8,172 nucleotides of DNA from Bifidobacterium breve (GTDB lineage Bacteria; Actinomycetota; Actinomycetes; Nanopelagicales; Nanopelagicaceae). Location: positions 1 through 8,172 of the forward strand of contig CAMBGL010000050.1 of NCBI GenBank assembly GCA_945866155.1, read 5' to 3'. Made by a program: the position numbers and the translations under genes. This document shows, piece after piece, positions 1 to 4,500 of the stretch. How positions within the stretch are numbered: the first letter of the stretch is position 1; each line of letters begins with the position of its first letter. The notes under the pieces are model-generated. The model saw nothing but the letters and a program-made list of their open reading frames with translations. It searched no databases and was not told the origin of the DNA.

Positions 1-831
1 TTTGAAGTTCCCCTCGGCACAGTATGTGGCTTTGTTGGCCCTAACGGTTCGGGGAAAACAACAACAATGCGAATGCTCTTGGGACTCATTACGCCATCAG
101 GTGGAACGGGTGAGATCTTGGGCCATTCAATCAAGCACCCTGAAAAATATTTGCCTCGCGTTGGAGCGATGATTGAGGGTCCTGCTTTTTATCCTGCTTT
201 GAGTGGGCGAGAAAATTTGAATTACCTTGCAACACTCGGTGGCTTTTCAACAGATCGCATGCAAGGTTTATTGGAGCAAGTAGGACTTGGTGATCGTGCA
301 AAATCAAAATATAAAACTTATTCACTGGGAATGAAGCAGCGCTTAGGAATTGCAGCAGCGCTTCTTCCAAATCCACAATTATTGATGTTGGACGAACCAA
401 CAAATGGATTAGACCCTGAAGGTATTCAGGAAGTTCGCGATTTACTGCGCACACTCGCTAATAACGGCACCTCTGTCTTTGTTTCTTCACATTTACTTTC
501 AGAGCTTGAAATCATTAGCGATTACTTGGTAATGCTTCGCAAAGGTGAAGTTGTCTTCACTGGGAAAATTGATGATCTATTGCATGCACAACAACCTGTA
601 ATTATTGCTAAAGGTCAGAATGAATCTGATCTAGATACGTTGCTAACAATTGCAAAGAGCGCGGGACATCATGCAACTATTCGAGATGGCGCACTCCATG
701 TTGAAGGTCCAAAGGAGTGGGCAGCAATTTTAAATAAGGCAGCATTTGATGCCGGAATTACGCTTTCGCAACTCACCCCTCAACTTCCGAATTTGGAAGA
801 AACTTTCTTTGAGATGACGGGAGAGAAATAA
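1..831 (+). CDS. ABC transporter ATP-binding protein, 5' partial (BcrA-like exporter ATPase)
   Basis: This is the nucleotide-binding subunit of an ABC-2-type exporter, expected to hydrolyse ATP on the cytoplasmic face and drive the membrane protein encoded next. The reading frame is open from base 1, so the gene starts outside the window. The first ATG in view (67) lies after the Walker A motif and cannot be the true start. Walker A (G-P-N-G-S-G-K-T) is at 37-60, the signature Y-S-L-G-M-K-Q-R at 319-342, Walker B L-L-M-L-D-E-P at 379-399 and the switch histidine of S-S-H-L at 490-492. The C-terminal part ends in the usual L-E-E-x-F-F-E-M-T segment. About 276 codons are visible, so a few tens of N-terminal residues are probably missing compared with typical family members of about 300. 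The stop overlaps the permease start by one base, which indicates translational coupling. The substrate cannot be told; families of this type export peptides, antibiotics or lipids, or are uncharacterised. Confidence 0.95.
   Translation, partial: FEVPLGTVCGFVGPNGSGKTTTMRMLLGLITPSGGTGEILGHSIKHPEKYLPRVGAMIEGPAFYPALSGRENLNYLATLGGFSTDRMQGLLEQVGLGDRAKSKYKTYSLGMKQRLGIAAALLPNPQLLMLDEPTNGLDPEGIQEVRDLLRTLANNGTSVFVSSHLLSELEIISDYLVMLRKGEVVFTGKIDDLLHAQQPVIIAKGQNESDLDTLLTIAKSAGHHATIRDGALHVEGPKEWAAILNKAAFDAGITLSQLTPQLPNLEETFFEMTGEK
819..823 (+). promoter_or_regulatory. Ribosome binding site of the ABC permease
   Basis: GGGAG lies 7 bases before the ATG at 831, inside the last codons of the ATPase gene. 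It supports that start even though it overlaps the upstream stop (TAATG). Confidence 0.6.
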
Positions 832-1637
832 TGTGGCGTGTAGCTTTTGCTGAACTTCGTAAATTACGTCGTCCCACATTGTTCTTAGGAACGATGGGAG
901 CGGTAGTCTTCTTTAGCTCACTCTTTTCCTCATTACTTTTCTTACTTATTGATTCACCACAAGGAAATTCTGATCGTGGACGCGTAGTCGGGAGAGCGGT
1001 TTTAGGTCTTGCAACCGGTGGTGTACAAGGATTTAGTAGCGTTGGTGGATTCCTTGGAATTATTGCGCTCTGTGTTTTTGCTGCGCAAACTGCCCAGGAA
1101 TATACATACGGAACGCTACGCAATTTATTAGTGCGCCAACCTGGTCGTCTGCGAATCTTGCTTGGAAAATTCATTGCAATGAAACTATTTGCCCTTGTCA
1201 TGATTCTTCTTGCTGCAATCGTGAGCATTGGTGCATCAGTGATTCTGGCTCCTGGTGCGAAAGTTTCAACAGATTTATGGTTTGGCCCAGATGGTCGGCA
1301 AGCAATCTTGACCACTTTTGTAAATGTAATTATCTCTGTAATCGGATTTGGAACGATCGGAATGGTTCTCGGACTCTTACTTCGGTCACCAATTAGCGCA
1401 ATTTCAATAGGTGTTCTTTGGTTGCTCATTGTCGAAAATTTATTAATTGCAGTAAAGAATTCATTACAAGATTGGTTACCGGGAGCCCAGCTTTCTGCAA
1501 TTGCATCTGGTGGCACACCAAGGGGATCGGTGCAAAGTATTGAATATTCACATGCGCTCTTAGTCGGTGGGATATACGTCGCAGTTGCTGTAACTATTGC
1601 ATCGTTCTTATTTGTACGCCGTGATGTAGCTAATTAG
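831..1637 (+). CDS. ABC-2 type transporter membrane subunit
   Basis: A 268-residue polytopic membrane protein that should form the translocation path for the ATPase encoded just upstream. The short charged N-terminus (about residues 1-15) is followed by about six hydrophobic stretches, near residues 16-40, 71-88, 114-140, 160-184, 188-208 and 242-262. Between the second and third lies the cytoplasmic E-Y-T-Y-G-T-L-R-N-L-L-V-R-Q-P-G-R segment (residues 90-106), typical of ABC-2/BcrB-like permeases and thought to contact the ATPase. The C-terminus (R-R-D-V) is positively charged and probably cytoplasmic. The start is fixed by the TAATG overlap and a GGGAG ribosome site. The length is normal for a half-transporter permease. 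Nothing in the sequence identifies the cargo, so no gene symbol is given. The nearby wall hydrolase raises a cell-envelope role only by proximity. Confidence 0.9.
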   Translation: MWRVAFAELRKLRRPTLFLGTMGAVVFFSSLFSSLLFLLIDSPQGNSDRGRVVGRAVLGLATGGVQGFSSVGGFLGIIALCVFAAQTAQEYTYGTLRNLLVRQPGRLRILLGKFIAMKLFALVMILLAAIVSIGASVILAPGAKVSTDLWFGPDGRQAILTTFVNVIISVIGFGTIGMVLGLLLRSPISAISIGVLWLLIVENLLIAVKNSLQDWLPGAQLSAIASGGTPRGSVQSIEYSHALLVGGIYVAVAVTIASFLFVRRDVAN

Positions 1638-1716
1638 AGACACCCACGGCTAGAACCTCAGTTTTCAAAGGTTGCTGTCTTATCCTTTAGGTCAGTTACT
1701 TCCCTGGGGGTTTTCA
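1638..1716 (+). other. Intergenic leader upstream of the NlpC/P60 gene
   Basis: These 79 bases are the longest non-coding stretch in the window and the likeliest place for the promoter of the downstream array. T-A-T-C-C-T at 1681-1686 fits the loose TANNNT actinobacterial -10 pattern, but no good -35 lies 16-18 bases upstream. A short inverted repeat, AACCT (1654-1658) with AGGTT (1669-1673), encloses a 10-base loop and is too weak to call a terminator. I looked for the long conserved fold of the ydaO-type (c-di-AMP) riboswitch, which often precedes wall-hydrolase genes in Actinobacteria, and did not recognise it. The 3' end holds the ribosome site of the next gene. Confidence 0.4.
1705..1710 (+). 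promoter_or_regulatory. Ribosome binding site that decides the NlpC/P60 start
   Basis: TGGGGG sits 6 bases before the TTG at 1717. The more upstream in-frame TTG at 1672 has only AAAGG directly abutting it, with no spacer, so it is a poor start. The site favours a protein that begins M-R-R-Y-R and goes straight into a signal peptide. Confidence 0.6.
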
Positions 1717-2919
1717 TTGAGACGATACAGAGCGCTTTCACTTGCGCTTGTCCTCGGGCTTACTCTGGGGTCAACGCCAGCATTAGCAAAAACTCCTAAA
1801 CCGACACTTGCTGAAATTGAAGCGGCAAGGAAAGTTGAAGCGGCAAAGAAAAAAGCTGCAGATGCAGCGAGCAAGATATTAGCGGCGGCAAACCAAACAC
1901 TTCGATCACTGACCGCTAAGGCAAATACTGCTCAGGCCTTATATGTAAGAGCACAGAATGAATTATCGATCGCCACAAAAGCTGCACAGGCAGCAGCAGC
2001 ACACGCCGCAGAGACTGCTCAAGATGTTGCACAAGCACACAGAGTTATCGGCAAACTTGCTGCAAGTGCTTACATCATGGGCGGAAGCATGAGTGATATT
2101 CAACCAATACTTAGCTCCAATGGACCCCAGGATATGATCGATCAACTTTCGACTCTTAGTACATTAGGTTCACAAAATACTGTTGCACTTGAACGATTCA
2201 AAGCAGCAGAAATAGTTGCTCGCGCTGCCAAACGCGCAGCAGATGATGCAAAAATAGTGCAGCAGAAGGCAACTGAGAAAGTTGCAGCAGCTAAGAAAAT
2301 TGCTGATGATGCAAAAGCTGAGCAAGCAAAAGAAGTCGCAAAATTGCAAAAAGTACAAGATGCAATTATGAAAGAACTCGCAAGCGCTAAGAAAGTTCGC
2401 ACAACTCTTGAGCAACAACGCCAGCTTGCACTACTTGAAGAGAGTCAAGCAAATACTGCTGCAAAAACAGGAGGCCAGAAAAAGATTTGGCCAGATATTG
2501 GCTTCAAAGGGCGCTCAACAATAAGGTCAAATGAATCAATGCGATTAAAGGCAGTTGAATTTGCAAAGAAACAAGTTGTTGCACGTAAACCATATGTGTG
2601 GGGATCAGAGGGTCCAAATACATTTGACTGTTCAGGGCTTGTATATGCAGCGTATAAGAATGCTGGTTTAGGTTGGCCTAATTGGGATCGACTCAACTCT
2701 GCTTTGTATTCGGGTTACACAAAGCATGTATCTCTCAATGAGTTAGTGCCTGGTGACTTACTTTTCTATTCTTACAAAGGAACAATTTCAACGATTCACC
2801 ATATTTCAATTTATGCAGGTAACGGAATGATGTGGGAAGCAAATTCGAAGGATAAAGGCTTGCTCTTCTCCAGCATTTATAGCGTTAATGGGCTTATGCC
2901 ATTTGGTGGTCGGGTCTAG
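1717..2919 (+). CDS. Secreted NlpC/P60 peptidoglycan endopeptidase with coiled-coil N-domain (RipA/RipC-like)
   Basis: A predicted D,L-endopeptidase that cuts peptidoglycan stem peptides outside the membrane, probably during division or growth. From the TTG at 1717 the protein is 400 residues: a signal peptide (1-24, positive R-R-Y-R, hydrophobic core, P-A-L-A cleavage site), an Ala/Lys/Glu-rich coiled coil (about 26-245), a linker, and a C-terminal NlpC/P60 domain (about 275-400). Catalytic residues are recognisable: Cys305 in F-D-C-S-G-L-V-Y, His362 in H-H-I-S-I-Y-A-G, and Glu374, 12 residues after the histidine. A Cys-His-Glu triad with that His-Glu spacing matches mycobacterial RipA. The coiled coil resembles the PcsB/RipC type that in other bacteria is controlled by FtsEX, and by analogy may hold the enzyme inactive. 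The in-frame TTG at 1672 would add 15 residues in front of the signal peptide and lacks a spaced ribosome site. The gene begins a tightly spaced array, 9 bases before tilS. Family assignment is firm; physiological role is inferred. Confidence 0.9.
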   Translation: MRRYRALSLALVLGLTLGSTPALAKTPKPTLAEIEAARKVEAAKKKAADAASKILAAANQTLRSLTAKANTAQALYVRAQNELSIATKAAQAAAAHAAETAQDVAQAHRVIGKLAASAYIMGGSMSDIQPILSSNGPQDMIDQLSTLSTLGSQNTVALERFKAAEIVARAAKRAADDAKIVQQKATEKVAAAKKIADDAKAEQAKEVAKLQKVQDAIMKELASAKKVRTTLEQQRQLALLEESQANTAAKTGGQKKIWPDIGFKGRSTIRSNESMRLKAVEFAKKQVVARKPYVWGSEGPNTFDCSGLVYAAYKNAGLGWPNWDRLNSALYSGYTKHVSLNELVPGDLLFYSYKGTISTIHHISIYAGNGMMWEANSKDKGLLFSSIYSVNGLMPFGGRV

Positions 2920-2928
2920 TCTTATCGC

Positions 2929-3894
2929 ATGGTCTCCACACCAAATACCCTTGCTATTCGAAGCTCCGTACGAACGTCGCTAACGATGCATGAAGCAGGA
3001 GATTGCATTCTTGTTGCAATTTCTGGTGGAGCAGATTCTTTAGCACTTGCTCATGCTCTTTCAATTGAAGCACCGCCATTAGCCATTCGAGTAGTCGGTG
3101 TAACTATTGATCATCAATTACAAAGCACTTCGGGCGAACAAGCAAATAAAGTTATTACGCAACTGCTTTCTATGGGAATTACAGAAAATGAAATTTCTAA
3201 AGTAAGTGTGGAAATTTTGCAAGGACTAGAAGCATCAGCTCGCAAAGCGCGTTATGAAGCACTTGATACATGTGCAGAAAAGTATGGAGCAGTTGCAATC
3301 TACTTAGGCCACACGCGAGATGATCAGGCAGAATCTGTTTTGCTTGGTTTAGGGCGAGGTTCTGGGACGCGTTCCTTATCTGCGATGGCGCAGATAAATG
3401 GAAAGTACATTCGTCCGCTTTTAGGAATTACACGTGAGCAAACTGAAAAAGCATGCACAGAAATGAATCTAATCCCGTGGAATGATCCGCATAATTCGGA
3501 TAAACAATTTGCGCGGGTACGAGTCCGCAATCTTGTTCTGCCAAATCTTGAAGAAAATATTGGTCCCGGAATTTCTGAGGCACTTGCACGCAGTGCGCAG
3601 TTGTTGCGCGATGATGCAGATGCTCTAGATGAATGGGCGGAGAATGAGATTGCGACAATGGATCTCTCAGATTTGGGATGTGAGGCCCTTGCGGCCTTAC
3701 CGAAAGCAATTCGCACCAGAATCCTCAGGCGTGCTATTTATGATGCAGGAGCCCCTTCAGGCTCTATCAATGCCGAGCATGTGAGCGCAGTTGAGGCAAT
3801 GGTCACCTCGTGGAGCGGGCAGGGCCCTGCTCACCTTCCCGGCGGTGTGAAGGTTTCCCGATTATCGGGCAGACTTTCGCTCTTGCAGCACTGA
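2929..3894 (+). CDS. tilS: tRNA(Ile)-lysidine synthase
   Basis: TilS uses ATP and lysine to convert C34 of the CAU-anticodon tRNA-Ile to lysidine, so that the tRNA reads AUA and is charged with isoleucine. It is a cytosolic, normally essential enzyme. The 321-residue product has the PP-loop S-G-G-A-D-S (residues 32-37), I-D-H-Q-L (60-64), the E-A-S-A-R-K-A-R-Y-E segment (101-110), the family motif G-H-T-R-D-D-Q-A-E-S (127-136), and N-x(4)-F-x-R-x-R-x-R (189-200). A helical substrate-binding region follows, ending with G-Q-G-P-x(2)-L-P-G-G (297-306). It lacks the extra C-terminal domain of the longer E. coli enzyme, as is usual in actinobacteria. The ATG lies 9 bases after the upstream stop with no clear Shine-Dalgarno, so translation may be coupled. 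An in-frame ATG at 2986 sits only 11 codons before the PP-loop and is less likely. Confidence 0.95.
   Translation: MVSTPNTLAIRSSVRTSLTMHEAGDCILVAISGGADSLALAHALSIEAPPLAIRVVGVTIDHQLQSTSGEQANKVITQLLSMGITENEISKVSVEILQGLEASARKARYEALDTCAEKYGAVAIYLGHTRDDQAESVLLGLGRGSGTRSLSAMAQINGKYIRPLLGITREQTEKACTEMNLIPWNDPHNSDKQFARVRVRNLVLPNLEENIGPGISEALARSAQLLRDDADALDEWAENEIATMDLSDLGCEALAALPKAIRTRILRRAIYDAGAPSGSINAEHVSAVEAMVTSWSGQGPAHLPGGVKVSRLSGRLSLLQH
3813..3869 (+). repeat. Cluster of three inverted repeats inside the 3' end of tilS
   Basis: Three adjacent inverted repeats fall within 57 bases: a perfect 12-base palindrome G-C-A-G-G-G-C-C-C-T-G-C (3819-3830), a 6-bp stem ACCTTC (3833-3838) with GAAGGT (3849-3854), and CCCGA (3857-3861) with TCGGG (3865-3869) around a 3-base loop. 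None is followed by a T run. The stretch is richer in G+C than its surroundings, but it encodes the conserved Gly/Pro-rich end of TilS, which may fully account for that. Confidence 0.4.
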
Positions 3895-3903
3895 TTCCAA
3901 CTT

Positions 3904-3910
3904 GAGGGAG
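3904..3910 (+). promoter_or_regulatory. Ribosome binding site of hpt
   Basis: GAGGGAG lies 4 bases before the GTG at 3915. It is one of the clearest Shine-Dalgarno sites in the window, and it supports the non-ATG start. Confidence 0.65.
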
Positions 3911-3914
3911 CACC

Positions 3915-4466
3915 GTGGATCTATCGAAAATTGAAAACGATATTGAACGTGTCATCGTTGATGAAAAGGCGCTACAAGAAAAGATTAAAGAGTTAGCAGC
4001 GCGCGTTGATAAAGATTATGAAAATAAAGATTTACTTCTTATTGGCGTTCTCAAAGGTGCAGTCATGGCAGTAGCTGATTTATCACGCGCACTGCAACGC
4101 CATGTAGATATGGATTGGATGGCGGTTTCTTCTTACGGTTCCGGAACTAAATCAAGCGGAGTTGTTCGAATTCTCAAAGATTTAGATCGTGACATCACTG
4201 GTCGCAACGTTTTAATTGTTGAAGATATTGTGGACTCTGGTCTTACCCTTTCGTGGCTAAAATCAAACCTTGAATCACGCGGTGCAGGTAGTGTGGAAAT
4301 TTTATCAATCTTGCGCAAACCAGAATCTGCAAAGGTTGAAGTAAATGTGAAATATGTCGGCTTTGATATACCACCAGATTTCGTAGTTGGTTATGGGCTC
4401 GACTTCGATGAAAAATATCGCAACTTGCCATTTATTGGTGTTCTCGCAAAACACATGTATACATAA
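3915..4466 (+). CDS. hpt: Hypoxanthine (guanine) phosphoribosyltransferase
   Basis: A cytosolic purine-salvage enzyme that joins hypoxanthine or guanine to PRPP, giving IMP or GMP and pyrophosphate. The 183-residue product has the usual bacterial length. Visible motifs are the L-K-G loop (46-48), the flexible catalytic loop S-S-Y-G-S-G-T-K-S-S-G (72-82), the PRPP-binding signature V-E-D-I-V-D-S-G-L-T (102-111, with acidic pair Glu103-Asp104 and the expected base Asp107), and the purine-pocket/C-terminal segment F-V-V-G-Y-G-L-D-F-D-E-K-Y-R-N-L-P (156-172). The start is a GTG with a strong ribosome site, 20 bases after tilS. The tilS-hpt-ftsH trio is widely conserved in Gram-positive bacteria. 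In Bacillus subtilis TilS and HprT have been reported to act together on ftsH expression; whether that holds here is unknown. Its product pool also supplies GTP to FolE downstream. Confidence 0.95.
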   Translation: MDLSKIENDIERVIVDEKALQEKIKELAARVDKDYENKDLLLIGVLKGAVMAVADLSRALQRHVDMDWMAVSSYGSGTKSSGVVRILKDLDRDITGRNVLIVEDIVDSGLTLSWLKSNLESRGAGSVEILSILRKPESAKVEVNVKYVGFDIPPDFVVGYGLDFDEKYRNLPFIGVLAKHMYT

Positions 4467-4467
4467 T
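4435..4467 (+). promoter_or_regulatory. Possible internal promoter / operator-like palindrome before ftsH
   Basis: At the end of hpt, TTGGTG (4435-4440) stands 17 bases before TATACA (4458-4463), and an overlapping CATAAT (4462-4467) matches five of six -10 consensus bases. The perfect 10-base palindrome ATGTATACAT (4455-4464) overlaps both. The -35 match is only three of six, and these codons also encode the hpt C-terminus, so this is a weak candidate. Confidence 0.2.
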
Positions 4468-4500
4468 CATCCCTAATAACGAGACGAGATATCCCGAAAT

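Noticed and set aside
773..1516. Long open frame (247 codons) on the - strand opposite the ABC permease
   Set aside because: It lies antisense to a clear membrane protein, its translation is rich in Ser/Arg/Pro/Thr with no recognisable motif, and its opening overlaps the ATPase gene. It is an antisense shadow.
1654..1673. Intrinsic terminator after the ABC permease
   Set aside because: AACCT/AGGTT makes only a 5-bp stem with a 10-base loop and no T run directly after it.
1672..1677. TTGCTG as a -35 box for a promoter before the NlpC/P60 gene
   Set aside because: The hexamer 17 bases downstream (GTTACT) lacks the key A at the second -10 position, so no convincing promoter pair results.
1638..1716. 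c-di-AMP (ydaO-type) riboswitch before the wall hydrolase
   Set aside because: Such elements precede similar genes in some Actinobacteria, but the 79-base gap is too short and I could not find the conserved core segments.
2170..2418. Cys/Phe-rich - strand frames within the NlpC/P60 gene
   Set aside because: They arise from reading Ala/Lys-rich codons backwards (GCA and AAA become TGC and TTT). They are compositional artefacts.
3748..3765. Hairpin GGAGCC / GGCTCT within tilS as a terminator or regulatory stem
   Set aside because: It is a 5-bp stem plus one G-U pair in coding sequence with no following T run, and is expected by chance at this frequency.
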